From Clostridium sp. CAG:510 (lineage in GTDB: Bacteria; Bacillota; Clostridia; Lachnospirales; Lachnospiraceae), in contig FR880797.1 of the NCBI GenBank assembly GCA_000434615.1, positions 19,884 to 83,530 on the forward strand: DNA of 63,647 nucleotides, given 5' to 3'. The notes beneath the pieces were generated by a model. It was not told the origin of the DNA. It saw only the letters and a list, made by a program, of their open reading frames with translations, and ran no database searches. The position numbers and the translations under genes are program-made. Below, piece after piece: positions 52,751 to 61,381 of the stretch. The stretch's first letter is position 1. Every line of letters starts with the position of its first letter.

Positions 52751-52804
52751 AAAAGGGGGCTGTCGCGCTAACAATTTTTTTGCTGGGCGGCAGCCCTATT
52801 TTAT
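52751..52804 (+). repeat. Terminator-like element, copy 1 (inverted pair)
   Basis: About 54 bases beginning AAAAGGGGGCTGTCGC and ending GGGCGGCAGCCCTATTTT. It forms a hairpin with a T-rich loop and sits just after hipA. A second copy lies in opposite orientation at 53200-53252 with about 80 percent identity by eye. Confidence 0.75.
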
Positions 52805-52869
52805 GCTTGAATCTTACACTGAAACTTTTTGCAAAATAGGTGCAATAACGTCACTGATGTTCATGATGG

Positions 52870-53114
52870 TAGGCACTGAAATGCAAAACAGAAAAGATAG
52901 TGCCTACTAATTTCCAGGCGATAGGCACTGAAATGCAAAACAGAAGAGAAAGTGCCTACTAATTTCCAGGCGATAGGCACTGAGATGCAAAACAGAAGGA
53001 AAAGTGCCTACTAATTTCCAGACGGTAGGCACTGAAATGCAAAACAGAAGGAAAAGTGCCCACTAATTTCCAGGCGGTAGGCACTGAAGTGTAAAAGCAG
53101 AAAGAAAGTGCCTT
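52870..53114. repeat. Dyad array A: five 52-bp units with TAGGCACT/AGTGCCTA arms
   Basis: Units start at 52870, 52922, 52974, 53026 and 53078, exactly 52 bases apart. Each has TAGGCACT, a conserved 21-base centre of the type GAAATGCAAAACAGAAG, then AGTGCCTA, giving a 37-base dyad, and a 15-base linker CTAATTTCCAGGCGA. The last unit is degraded at its end. The array lies between the two inverted terminator-like elements in the 529-bp gap between hipA and the dehydrogenase gene. Confidence 0.95.
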
Positions 53115-53199
53115 TGAGAAGGAAATGGACCTTTCTTAACTGTATAAAACTTACGGCAGTATCAGAAAAGAACCAGGTGACACCGCCTCATTTGGCCCT

Positions 53200-53252
53200 A
53201 AAAAACAGAGCTACCGCCCAACAAAAAATCTGTTAGTGCGATAGCCCCTTTT
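53200..53252 (-). repeat. Terminator-like element, copy 2 (inverted pair)
   Basis: On the minus strand it reads AAAAGGGGCTATCGCACTAAC through GGGCGGTAGCTCTG to TTTTTT, matching copy 1. It faces copy 1 across the dyad array and lies 25 bases before the dehydrogenase stop, so copy 1 could end the hipA transcript while copy 2 is upstream-pointing relative to it. Confidence 0.7.
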
Positions 53253-53277
53253 CTCTCTTTATTTGTCTTTTCTTATT

Positions 53278-54237
53278 TTACTTATACTTATAAAATCCTT
53301 CGCCGGAGGACATGCCGAGCTTGCCCTCGTCTATGTACTTCTTCAGGATTTCTTCCATCTTCTTGAAATTGTACGGCATCATCATTTTTTTCAGGAGCGG
53401 GGAGAAAATTCCCGGTACGCTCTGGTACTGATGCACGATATTGTAGGCGGTGTTTAAGCCAACGGTGTCAAAAATCCGGAACGGGCCCTTGGGGGCACCG
53501 GTGCCGTGCGTCCAGGCAATGTCAATGCTTTCCGGGTCGGAAACGCCGGATGCATATAAGTCCAGACCGCTGAGCAAGAACGGAACCAGCATAGAGTTCA
53601 ACAGATAACCGCTTTTTTCTTTTCTTACTGGAAGTCCGATCATGCGGATATCATTGGCAAACTGTAAAATGTCATTGAAATATTTCTCGTCCGTTTTGGA
53701 CTGCGCCATAATCTCTGCCGTATTGTTTTTCCAGATGGAATTGGCAAAATGCAGGGACAGATACTTCTCCGGTCTGCCGGTATATTTGGCAAACATGGAC
53801 GGAAGAAGCGTGGAGGAATTGGTGACAATCACTGTTTTTTCGGGAAGTAACGGTGCCACTTTCTCGTAGAAAGCAATTTTATCCTTCTCGTTTTCCGCCA
53901 TGGACTCAATTAACAGGTCGGCATCCGCTACCGCTTTTGCCATGTCCAGCTCCAGCTTAATGCCGCAGTAAGCCGTTTCGACCTTTTTCAGGCACTCTTC
54001 TTTGTCGAAATTCTCTTCATCCGCAATACCTGCGCACCAGGGACCCTTGCCGGATGCCATGTCTTCGATGGCTTCTATGTAAGTCTCTTTCAGCTTATCT
54101 AACTTGGGCTGGGTTCTGCCGATGGAACCCTCGCTCCGTAACCAGATGGTTACATCTGCTCCGCAGTAAGCTGACTGGAAAGCTATCTGGCTCCCCAATA
54201 CGCCGCCCCCCGCAACCACTACATTTGCATACTTCAT
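53278..54237 (-). CDS. 3-hydroxyacyl-CoA dehydrogenase-type oxidoreductase
   Basis: A 319-residue NAD-dependent dehydrogenase. The Rossmann motif VVAGGGVLGSQIA opens the chain, ADLLIESMAENEKDK matches the conserved second-strand region, and LHFANSIWKNNTAEIM carries the catalytic His-Glu pair, followed by the helical substrate domain (GYLLNSMLVPFLLSGLDL). It resembles butyrate-pathway 3-hydroxybutyryl-CoA dehydrogenase, but no thiolase, crotonase or acyl-CoA dehydrogenase gene is near, so its pathway is open. AAAGGTAGG precedes the ATG. Confidence 0.9.
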   Translation of the reverse strand: MKYANVVVAGGGVLGSQIAFQSAYCGADVTIWLRSEGSIGRTQPKLDKLKETYIEAIEDMASGKGPWCAGIADEENFDKEECLKKVETAYCGIKLELDMAKAVADADLLIESMAENEKDKIAFYEKVAPLLPEKTVIVTNSSTLLPSMFAKYTGRPEKYLSLHFANSIWKNNTAEIMAQSKTDEKYFNDILQFANDIRMIGLPVRKEKSGYLLNSMLVPFLLSGLDLYASGVSDPESIDIAWTHGTGAPKGPFRIFDTVGLNTAYNIVHQYQSVPGIFSPLLKKMMMPYNFKKMEEILKKYIDEGKLGMSSGEGFYKYK

Positions 54238-54383
54238 AATAGTTACCCTACCTTTCTCTCTAAATATATGTTACATCCGAACTGATATATCCTAAGTATA
54301 CCACGAAGAGAAGGGCGGGGGAAGCAATTTGCAAGGGAAATAATAAATCTCGTCAAAAATGTCAACTTATCTCGTCAATCATG

Positions 54384-54812
54384 TCAAAACTGTTTGATTT
54401 GGCCGCTATCTACCATTGCTTTTAAAATACGACCAGCTGTGGACTGACTGACATCCAACAATGTCTGAGCTGCTTTACGGGTAATTACCTGATGTTCCGT
54501 TAGGAATCGCAGAACTTTTTCTTCATTTGAATCCGCAACCGGAGCTATCGCTTCCTCAGGTGCTTCTGCTGCTTTGGGTACGGCATTCACATTAGGCAGA
54601 ATGATCTTGAAAGCATTGTTGGTTGTCGTTACCTTCGGCTGCACCGGTGTGTCTGCATACGCTCCCATAATTTTCTTCATGCCTGTGCCGTATACCTCAA
54701 TCAGCTGCATGCGGTAAAAGACATCGGCAAGATGCGGGTTCCTGCAAACAGAAATGCCCATCATCAAATCGTCCAGTTCCAATCCGGGAAGCAGCCCACC
54801 AATGCCACCCAT
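54384..54812 (-). pseudogene. C-terminal fragment of an AlbA_2/HATPase_c_4 regulator
   Basis: About 142 residues corresponding to the end of the ATP-dependent, RecG-like transcriptional regulators: LMMGISVCRNPHLADVFYRM, QLIEVYGTGMKKIM, then a winged-helix tail (KVLRFLTEHQVITRKAAQTL; VSQSTAGRILKAMVDSG). The whole AlbA_2 DNA-binding and most of the ATPase domain are missing, and a stop lies just upstream. It looks like a truncated relic; expression as a small HTH protein is possible but no ribosome site is seen. Confidence 0.75.
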
Positions 54813-54935
54813 ATTCTAACCATTCTAATCATCACCGTTAATCATTTTGGTTAGAATAATAAGTAGCCGAAGCATCATTAAAAGCACTGAGTGTCCCGAA
54901 TTTTATATATTTTTCGTTACATTTTATTTCATTAT

Positions 54936-55514
54936 TCACCTATACTCCATCGTATACAGGCTGGCGCCGGATTTCAGCGCCTTCTTTCCGGTGTTTTTCA
55001 TGCCGCATTTCTCGTACTTTGTGACCTTAAGCGGTGTGTCGGTGTCCAAAACACAGGGAATGCCCAGCTCTCTTGCCTCCGCAAACGGCTGCTCCAGTAC
55101 CTTCTTCATGAAGCCTTTTCCCTGAAATTCCCTTAATACCACTACCATGGAAACGGCAACGTAGTCTTTTTCCTTTTTATAAAGCCTGGCATACAATTCG
55201 CCGCCGGACTCGGCTACCGTTTTCACACCCCGGAAGGACATTTCCCGGAGCATGCGGAATACCATGTGGAGAGCCGCCCCTATTTTCATTTTCGTGGTCT
55301 TGTGCCAATAGGCAAGAAAGCCCTCGTGCTGTTCGGATGTGGTATACAGAACGCCCGCTTTGTAAAAATACTCCGTCATGATTTCAAATGCTTTCACCAT
55401 ATCTTCTTTGGATGCGGTTGCCGCAAGTCCGGCACCCTCTGCCACAAAGGCTTCGCCTATCCGTGTTCCGTAGTAAACAAGTTCCTCTTTTGACATATTT
55501 GTTACTTTAATCAT
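54936..55514 (-). CDS. GNAT-family N-acetyltransferase
   Basis: A 192-residue acetyltransferase. The acetyl-CoA-binding motif A is VSMVVVLREFQGKGFMKKVL (REFQGKG as the R/Q-x-x-G-x-G/A form), followed by LDTDTPLKVTKYEKCGM near the C-terminus. The N-terminal half is helical and less typical. The acceptor is unknown. Its upstream region carries a weaker copy of the GTTAGC-N4-GCTAAC promoter-operator, divergent from the tetR promoter, so it probably belongs to that regulon. Confidence 0.87.
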   Translation of the reverse strand: MIKVTNMSKEELVYYGTRIGEAFVAEGAGLAATASKEDMVKAFEIMTEYFYKAGVLYTTSEQHEGFLAYWHKTTKMKIGAALHMVFRMLREMSFRGVKTVAESGGELYARLYKKEKDYVAVSMVVVLREFQGKGFMKKVLEQPFAEARELGIPCVLDTDTPLKVTKYEKCGMKNTGKKALKSGASLYTMEYR

Positions 55515-55654
55515 ATTATCTCACCATGCCTTCCTCTAATCTGTAGGTTTTCAGACGTTTTTCAGCAGCTTTTCTTTCCGGTACATTTCCTTTAATAGCT
55601 TTCTTTCCGTCGGTGTTTTCCCTCTGCATCCCGGTTTTTATGGCTCAGTCTTTA

Positions 55655-55683
55655 TAGTTAGCCTTTGCTTACTATAGTATCAT
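55655..55683 (-). promoter_or_regulatory. Weak TetR-box promoter facing the GNAT gene
   Basis: On the minus strand ATGATA (55678-55683) and TAACTA (55655-55660) are 17 bases apart. The near-palindrome GTTAGC-CTTT-GCTTAC (55657-55672) takes the same position as in the three stronger copies. Confidence 0.6.
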
Positions 55684-55709
55684 ATCCGATTAAAAAGGTA
55701 AATGCCCAT

Positions 55710-55737
55710 CAATGAATATTTCTGAAAATATTCATTG
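55710..55737. promoter_or_regulatory. Perfect 12-bp dyad upstream of tetR
   Basis: CAATGAATATTT and AAATATTCATTG flank the loop CTGA and reach into the tetR -35 box (55735-55740). It may be a second regulator site or the terminator-like end of a leader; nothing identifies the binder. Confidence 0.6.
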
Positions 55738-55763
55738 ACATTTGAGTTAGCATGCACTAACAT
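55735..55763 (+). promoter_or_regulatory. TetR-box promoter of the tetR operon
   Basis: TTGACA (55735-55740) and TAACAT (55758-55763), 17 bases apart, with GTTAGC-ATGC-ACTAAC at 55746-55761, one mismatch from a perfect palindrome. The operator begins 6 bases after the -35 box, as at 33194 and 61382. Confidence 0.87.
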
Positions 55764-55839
55764 ATGTTTCAGGAAAATAAGTGGAGGAACAATGATAGCT
55801 GTCTCCGCATTAAATAAATTTTCGGAAAGGTGATACGCC

Positions 55840-56436
55840 ATGCCAAAAGCATTCAGTGAAGAAGAAAAAGAACATATTAAGAACCAGATTCTGGAAACCG
55901 CCGTGGAATTATTCCATGACAGAGGCACAAAATCCATCAACATTCAGGAGCTGACCCGTCGGGCTGGGATTGCCCAGGGCAGTTTTTACAGCTTTTGGAA
56001 AGACAAGGATGCCCTTATTATGGATGTGATGCTGTACCGTAGCAGGCAGAAGCTGGATATTGCGGAGAAAGAGTTTGAGGCTTCCTTACATGACCCCATC
56101 GGATTTCTAAGCGAGAGCATATACCGCTACTCCATGGACCTTTTGAACAAATGCAGGGAACAGCCTGTTTACTCGCAAAGCTTTGCCATTCTTTCCCGGT
56201 CGAATTCCCTTTCGGAGAACCGGGTGGGCGCCATTTATAAAGAATTCTTAAGTAAACTGGCTGCCTACTGGGTAGAGCATCGTGCTGTGCAGAGCATGGA
56301 TGTGCAGGGACTTATCAATGTAATTACTGCCTGCCCCGTCCTGCTTAGCAACGCCGGGCAGTTTGACCCGGAGTATTTTGATGAAATATTCAAATCCTTT
56401 CTGCAAAGTACCATTCGGAATTACATAACACTGTAA
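55840..56436 (+). CDS. TetR-family repressor
   Basis: A 198-residue regulator. The N-terminal HTH reads KNQILETAVELFHDRGTKSI, then IQELTRRAGIAQGSFYSFWKDK with the typical TetR recognition helix ending in SFYxxFxxK. The helical ligand-binding half follows and is divergent, as usual for a variable ligand. It is first in a probable operon with the RPH-like dikinase and MATE pump, and its own promoter carries the palindrome described above. Ribosome site GAAAGGTG. Confidence 0.95.
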   Translation: MPKAFSEEEKEHIKNQILETAVELFHDRGTKSINIQELTRRAGIAQGSFYSFWKDKDALIMDVMLYRSRQKLDIAEKEFEASLHDPIGFLSESIYRYSMDLLNKCREQPVYSQSFAILSRSNSLSENRVGAIYKEFLSKLAAYWVEHRAVQSMDVQGLINVITACPVLLSNAGQFDPEYFDEIFKSFLQSTIRNYITL

Positions 56437-56492
56437 AACCGGAGTGCCTTGAAACGGATAACATAAATACAAACAAAATGGGAGGTTCTGTG

Positions 56493-59054
56493 ATGAATAC
56501 CGTACTCGATTTCCAGGAAATAAAAAAAGAAGATGTGATGACTGCTGGAGGAAAGGGCGCCAATTTGGGCGAAATGACTGCTGCCGGCATTGCGGTTCCC
56601 GGCGGCTTTGTCGTAACGGCGGACGCCTACAAAGCCTTTATTAAGGAAAACCACCTGGAGGAAATGTTCCGTAAAGAGCTTACGGAAGCCGGGAAAGACG
56701 AGGCAAAGTTGCTGGATGCAGCAAAGAAATTCCGTCATGCCATCAGTAAAGGAAAGCTGCCGGAAGAAGTCGAAAAAGCAGTCCGTGAAAAATATGCACA
56801 GCTCGGCGAACAGGCAAGAGTTGCCGTCCGTTCTTCCGCCACTGCCGAGGATCTGCCGGATGCCAGCTTCGCCGGTCAGCAGGAAACCTACTTAAATGTC
56901 CGCGGTGCGGAAGCTGTGCTCACACAGATACGGAACTGTTATGCTTCTCTCTGGGGAAACCGTGCGGTCTGTTACCGCAGCAATCAGGGCTACGACCAGC
57001 TTTCCGTGGCGCTTGCCGTTGTCATTCAGAAAATGGTCGAAAGTGAAAAAGCCGGTGTTCTTTTTACGGTCAATCCTATCAACCGGAACCCGGATGAAAT
57101 GCAGATAAATGCCAGCTATGGTCTGGGCGAAAGCGTGGTAAGCGGCAAGGTTACGGCGGACAGCTACCTCTGCGACAAGCAGGGCAAGGTAAAGTCCTGC
57201 CGGATAGGAAGCAAGGAAACCCAGATTATTTATGCCGATACGCAGGGGACTGCTGCCACAGCCAACGCACAATGTACACCTGATGATGTTATCACATCTG
57301 ATGCACAGAAAACAACCGGTGATGCTGCCGACACCAAAGAAGTGGCTGTCAGCGAAAAAATGCAGAAAGCACGCTGCTTAAATGACGAAGAAATCGCAGT
57401 GCTGTGTGCGGAAGCCCTGCGTATCGAAAAGCACTACGGCTGCCCCATGGACATTGAATGGGCAATTGCCGGCGGCAGCGTCTACATCCTGCAGGCAAGA
57501 GCCATCACCACCCTGCATACCGACAATGCCGAGGAGCAGAAAATCATTGCTGGATATCTGGAGGGCATGCAGATAACGGGAAAGGCACGGGAAAATATGG
57601 CCTTCCAGTTGGAGAAAATGCCCTTTGCCTACCGTCCGCTCGACTACGATTACATCATAAAAATCAACCGCCAGAAAGCAAAAATCTTTCAGGAAAACGG
57701 CATTATTCTTACCTCTGATCCGCGGATAGACGATGACGGCATCCAGACACTGCCCACGTCCCGGATAAAAATAAACGGCGGTATTTTCAAACTGTTCGGA
57801 ACCTTGAAGCTCTTGAAAAACTTCGCCGTCTGCGCCGAAAAATGCCGTACCTTCTTAGCCGAATACGAAGACGAGATTGGCAAAATGAGACAGATAGATT
57901 TTGAGCAGAAAAACATAAAGGAATGCGGCGAGTTCCTATCCTATACCCTTAATCTGATCGGCCGGCTTGCCTATGACCGTTTCAAATATGCCCTTTTCCC
58001 TTCCTTTATTGCCCGGGATATGGAAAAAGCCGTTCAGAAGGTGGACAAAAGTTATACCAAGTTCGATTTATTCTGGGGACTCAACAACAAAACCTCCGAA
58101 GTAACCAGAGACATTGCCGAACTTGCCGGCAAAATAAAGGAAGACAAAGCCCTTACAGCAGATTTGCTGCAAGGTGCCAACTATCAGACCCTGTATAAAA
58201 AATACCCGGAAATGCAGAGCGCCTTTGACAGCTTCTTACAGAAGAACGGTTACAAATCCGACTACAACTGCTACTGCGTGGACGCACGGACGCTGCTGGA
58301 AAATCCCGACCGCCTGCTCCATATCCTGCAGCCGCTGGTTGCCACTACCGAAACCGCATCCGGTGAAAAAGAACAGGACTTCGGAAAGCTCATGGAACAG
58401 CTCAAAGCCATTTACGGCAGCAAGTATCCGGCTCTGAAGGATCGGATTGAGGATTTCCGTTACTTCCACGTTGTCCGCGAGGAAACCCAGTATTTGTGGG
58501 AAACCGTTTTCTATTATGTACGCAAATGCCTGGAACGCACTAACATGCTGCTTCTCTCCGATACCGACTATGAACACGGCGTTGCCAATTTATTTGCCGA
58601 AGAACTGATTGCCGCCTGCGAAAGAGGCTCTTTGTCTGAGAGCGACAAAGAAAAAATCGAACGCCGCAACAGCAAGCACCCTCTTGCCCAGAAAGTCTGG
58701 GATGCCTCCAAGCTTCTGGTCTTCGACGCAGACGGAGATGTGCTGAAGGGTGTCAGCGGAAGCACCGGCACCGCCATCGGAAAAGTCTGCATCATTCACG
58801 GTCCGGAAGAATTTTACAAGATGCAGAAGGGCGATGTACTGGTATGTCAGCTTACCGACCCGGAATGGACACCGCTTTTCAATCTTGCCAGCGCCGTTGT
58901 TGCCGACACCGGCTCCTCTTTGAGCCATGCAGCCATTGTTGCTCGTGAATACGGCATTCCCGCCGTGCTGGGCGTGGGTTTTGCCACCACCAGATTTAAG
59001 GACGGCGACACCATCAAAGTAGACGGTGACAAGGGCGAAGTGTCCGGCTGCTAA
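56493..59054 (+). CDS. PEP synthase/rifampin phosphotransferase-like dikinase
   Basis: An 853-residue cytoplasmic phosphotransferase. The N-terminal ATP-grasp part has AGGKGANLGEMTAAGIAVPG, RSSATAEDLPDASFAGQQET and MDIEWAIAGGSVYILQARAI (to about residue 360). A large helical middle region (about 370-740) follows, and the swivelling His domain ends the chain: DTGSSLSHAAIVAREYGIPA with the phospho-His near residue 812. There is no C-terminal PEP/pyruvate barrel. This ATP-middle-His order is that of rifampin phosphotransferase, not of PEP synthase, so a small-molecule phosphotransferase is favoured; the acceptor is unproven. GGGAGG fits the ATG at 56493. Confidence 0.88.
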   Translation: MNTVLDFQEIKKEDVMTAGGKGANLGEMTAAGIAVPGGFVVTADAYKAFIKENHLEEMFRKELTEAGKDEAKLLDAAKKFRHAISKGKLPEEVEKAVREKYAQLGEQARVAVRSSATAEDLPDASFAGQQETYLNVRGAEAVLTQIRNCYASLWGNRAVCYRSNQGYDQLSVALAVVIQKMVESEKAGVLFTVNPINRNPDEMQINASYGLGESVVSGKVTADSYLCDKQGKVKSCRIGSKETQIIYADTQGTAATANAQCTPDDVITSDAQKTTGDAADTKEVAVSEKMQKARCLNDEEIAVLCAEALRIEKHYGCPMDIEWAIAGGSVYILQARAITTLHTDNAEEQKIIAGYLEGMQITGKARENMAFQLEKMPFAYRPLDYDYIIKINRQKAKIFQENGIILTSDPRIDDDGIQTLPTSRIKINGGIFKLFGTLKLLKNFAVCAEKCRTFLAEYEDEIGKMRQIDFEQKNIKECGEFLSYTLNLIGRLAYDRFKYALFPSFIARDMEKAVQKVDKSYTKFDLFWGLNNKTSEVTRDIAELAGKIKEDKALTADLLQGANYQTLYKKYPEMQSAFDSFLQKNGYKSDYNCYCVDARTLLENPDRLLHILQPLVATTETASGEKEQDFGKLMEQLKAIYGSKYPALKDRIEDFRYFHVVREETQYLWETVFYYVRKCLERTNMLLLSDTDYEHGVANLFAEELIAACERGSLSESDKEKIERRNSKHPLAQKVWDASKLLVFDADGDVLKGVSGSTGTAIGKVCIIHGPEEFYKMQKGDVLVCQLTDPEWTPLFNLASAVVADTGSSLSHAAIVAREYGIPAVLGVGFATTRFKDGDTIKVDGDKGEVSGC

Positions 59055-59074
59055 GCGCACGGACAACAGAATGA

Positions 59075-59180
59075 TGGCTGGCGAAATCTGCTGAATGCTG
59101 ACAGATGAAATGCACAACAGAAGATGAAGGCTAACGAAATTGCCTGACTGCTGAATGCTGATAGGTGAAATCTGCCGGTT
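59075..59180. repeat. Two imperfect direct repeats before the MATE gene
   Basis: The elements GGCTNNCGAAAT and CTGCTGAATGCTGA..GRTGAAAT each occur twice, about 50 bases apart. The stretch GAAATGCACAACAGAAGATG at 59107 resembles the dyad centre of array A (52870-53114). Confidence 0.6.
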
Positions 59181-59207
59181 ATAAATGAAAGGGACACAAC
59201 TAAGACC

Positions 59208-60590
59208 ATGAAAGACAATGCTTCAAGAAGAGAAAAAATTCTGACAGAACCCCTGCTGCCGCTGTTAATCAAGACATCGGTACCCACGATTATCGGCATG
59301 ATGATGAACATGCTCTATAACCTGACCGACACCTTTTTTATCGGGCAGTTAAACAACAAAAGCATGACGGCAGCCATCGGAATCGTTTTCAGCTTTGTAA
59401 GCTTTGTGCAGGCAATCGGCTTCTGGTTCGGTTACGGGAGCGGCAACTCCATGTCCCGGAAGCTCGGTGAGCAGGACGAAAAAGAAGCGCAGATTTTATC
59501 CTCCATGGGCGTTGTCATGGCGCTTGTCACCGGCATTATTCTTACGGTTGTGCTGTTGATATATGTCCGCCCCTTCGCCTGTCTGATAGGCGGGGATGCC
59601 TCCCCGCAGCTTCTTACCTATACGGTGGAATACTTAAAAATCATTATTTTAACCATTCCTTTCAGCCTGTTTGCGCTGACCGTGTATAACCAGCTCCGGC
59701 TTTGCGGAAATGTAAAAGACGGCATGATTGGTCTGCTATTCGGCATGCTTTCCAACATGATTTTGGACCCGATTTTTATTTTTACCCTGAAAATGGGCTT
59801 TGCCGGAGCCGGATGGGCAACGCTCGCCGGTCAGGTGATCGGCGCCTTCACGTTGTTTTTCCTATCCCGCAGACACGGCAATATTCCTGTCCGGCTCCGT
59901 TCTGCCCGGTTAAGCAAGGCACGTGTATACCACATTTTGGCGGGTGGCGCTCCCAATTTTTCCCGACAGGGCATCACCGGTGTCGCCAGCGTGCTTCTCA
60001 ATATGGTAGCTGCCGCTTACGGGGAAGGCATGATAGCCGCGCTCACGGTCAGCTCCAAAATTGTCGCCACGGCTTTCATGATTATGATAGGCTGGGGACA
60101 GGGCTTCCAGCCCATCTGCGCCATGAACTATGGAGCAAAGAACTACGACAGAGTAAAAAAAGCAAGAAAACTCACCATTTCTGTCGGTACTGTTTTCCTG
60201 CTCTGTGTTGCCATTCTGCTGGCTGTTTTTGCGGTTCCGGCTTCTGCCTTACTGAGTAAAGATGAAGAAGTTATCCGCATGTCCGCCGAAATCCTGCGCA
60301 TCCAGTGTATTTCCGTGCCGTTTCTCGGCTACTACACCGTCAGCAGCATGTATATGCAGAACATCGGTCATTACGGAAGCGCCCTTTTGGTTTCCATTGC
60401 CAGACAAGGATTTTTCTACATTCCGCTGCTCTTCCTCCTTCCGGCGCTTGCCGGACAGATGGGGCTGTTTCTGGTGCAGCCGGTGGCGGATATACTATCA
60501 TTTGCGTTTTCCATCATCGTCGTTCATTTCACGCCTTCTCAAACACCAGTATCTTCTGCGCCATTTTCTTCACAAAAGGCATCCAGATAA
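59208..60590 (+). CDS. MATE-family multidrug efflux transporter
   Basis: A 460-residue twelve-helix exporter. The N-lobe opens LLPLLIKTSVPTIIGMMMNM then LYNLTDTFFIGQLNN, and the matching C-lobe half has GGAPNFSRQGITGVASVLLN and GWGQGFQPICAMNYGAKNYD, both classic MATE segments. It exports cationic drugs or metabolites against Na+ or H+. It lies 153 bases after the dikinase gene and should share the TetR-controlled transcript. The last 62 bases overlap the convergent methyltransferase gene. AAAGGG before the ATG is unusually far (about 15 bases). Confidence 0.94.
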   Translation: MKDNASRREKILTEPLLPLLIKTSVPTIIGMMMNMLYNLTDTFFIGQLNNKSMTAAIGIVFSFVSFVQAIGFWFGYGSGNSMSRKLGEQDEKEAQILSSMGVVMALVTGIILTVVLLIYVRPFACLIGGDASPQLLTYTVEYLKIIILTIPFSLFALTVYNQLRLCGNVKDGMIGLLFGMLSNMILDPIFIFTLKMGFAGAGWATLAGQVIGAFTLFFLSRRHGNIPVRLRSARLSKARVYHILAGGAPNFSRQGITGVASVLLNMVAAAYGEGMIAALTVSSKIVATAFMIMIGWGQGFQPICAMNYGAKNYDRVKKARKLTISVGTVFLLCVAILLAVFAVPASALLSKDEEVIRMSAEILRIQCISVPFLGYYTVSSMYMQNIGHYGSALLVSIARQGFFYIPLLFLLPALAGQMGLFLVQPVADILSFAFSIIVVHFTPSQTPVSSAPFSSQKASR

Positions 60591-61335
60591 CCAGCTTGTA
60601 AATGGGGCTTAAGGTGAGCATGCCTCGGAGGATGTTGTCGTTTTTCACCTTGCGGAAGCCGTCGGCAATGTCGCCCAGCTCTTCAAAGCTGTTGGCGCCC
60701 CAGGTAAAGACGGCACCGGTGGACTGAATGGAATTTTCCACGCCTTCCTTGTTGACAAACTTTGGGCACAGGCATTCCATGATGACGTAGGCATTGTCGA
60801 AATTGTTGCGGATAATCTGAAGCATCTGTCCCACCTGCTCCCTGCTCAGGTACATGGTCAGACCCTCAATGATAAAAAGCATCTTGCCCCTCTTGGTCAC
60901 CTGCGACGGCCATGCCGGATCAAAACAGGAACAGCCGATGGTGGAAATCCTGCCTGTTTCCCCGTATACGGAGTCCCTTACCGCAATGGTTTCCGGCAAA
61001 TCCAGGTTGTACCAGGTGATTTTTCCGTTATCCATGCGGTAAAAACGGGTGTCCAGACCGCAGGCGATATTTACAACCGTACAATCCGGGTTCTTGCGAA
61101 TAAAATCCGATACCAGCTCATCCAGTACCACCGTTCTTGCCACAACGCCGCCACTCATGGCTGCATCCTTGCTTGCCTTGGAAAAATCATAGTCCAGTTT
61201 TTCCACAATCTCTTCTGCCTTTTCGTCCTTAAACTTATGCTTGGGATTTTTGCTGTACATCGCTCTCGCATAAAAGCTCTGCAGCATGGTTTCTGCCGCT
61301 CCGTTCAATACCGGTACAATTTTCTCTTCATTCAT
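60529..61335 (-). CDS. SAM-dependent methyltransferase (LCM/PPM1-Tcm type)
   Basis: A 268-residue methyltransferase with the LCM-family pattern: AARTVVLDELV-like helix (VARTVVLDELVSDFIRK), the SAM site VVNIACGLDTRFYRM, YNLDLPETIAVR, and FIIEGLTMYLSREQVGQML. Bacterial members methylate carboxyl or hydroxyl groups of polyketide-like or fatty substrates. ATG at 61335 is used; a GTG 12 bases earlier abuts the ribosome site. Its promoter carries the perfect GTTAGC-TCAT-GCTAAC box, tying it to the TetR cluster. Confidence 0.88.
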   Translation of the reverse strand: MNEEKIVPVLNGAAETMLQSFYARAMYSKNPKHKFKDEKAEEIVEKLDYDFSKASKDAAMSGGVVARTVVLDELVSDFIRKNPDCTVVNIACGLDTRFYRMDNGKITWYNLDLPETIAVRDSVYGETGRISTIGCSCFDPAWPSQVTKRGKMLFIIEGLTMYLSREQVGQMLQIIRNNFDNAYVIMECLCPKFVNKEGVENSIQSTGAVFTWGANSFEELGDIADGFRKVKNDNILRGMLTLSPIYKLVIWMPFVKKMAQKILVFEKA

Positions 61336-61381
61336 TTCTATTTCCACACCTTTCGCACTATTTGATACTTTTTCAAATCAT

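Noticed and set aside
52870..53114. CRISPR array
   Set aside because: The 52-bp units repeat as a whole; there are no unique spacers of similar length between constant repeats, and no cas genes are present.
53278..54237. Part of a butyrate operon
   Set aside because: No thiolase, crotonase, acyl-CoA dehydrogenase or Etf gene is near; the gene stands alone.
56493..59054. Naming the dikinase as PEP synthase (ppsA)
   Set aside because: The PEP/pyruvate-binding barrel at the C-terminus is absent and the His domain is last.
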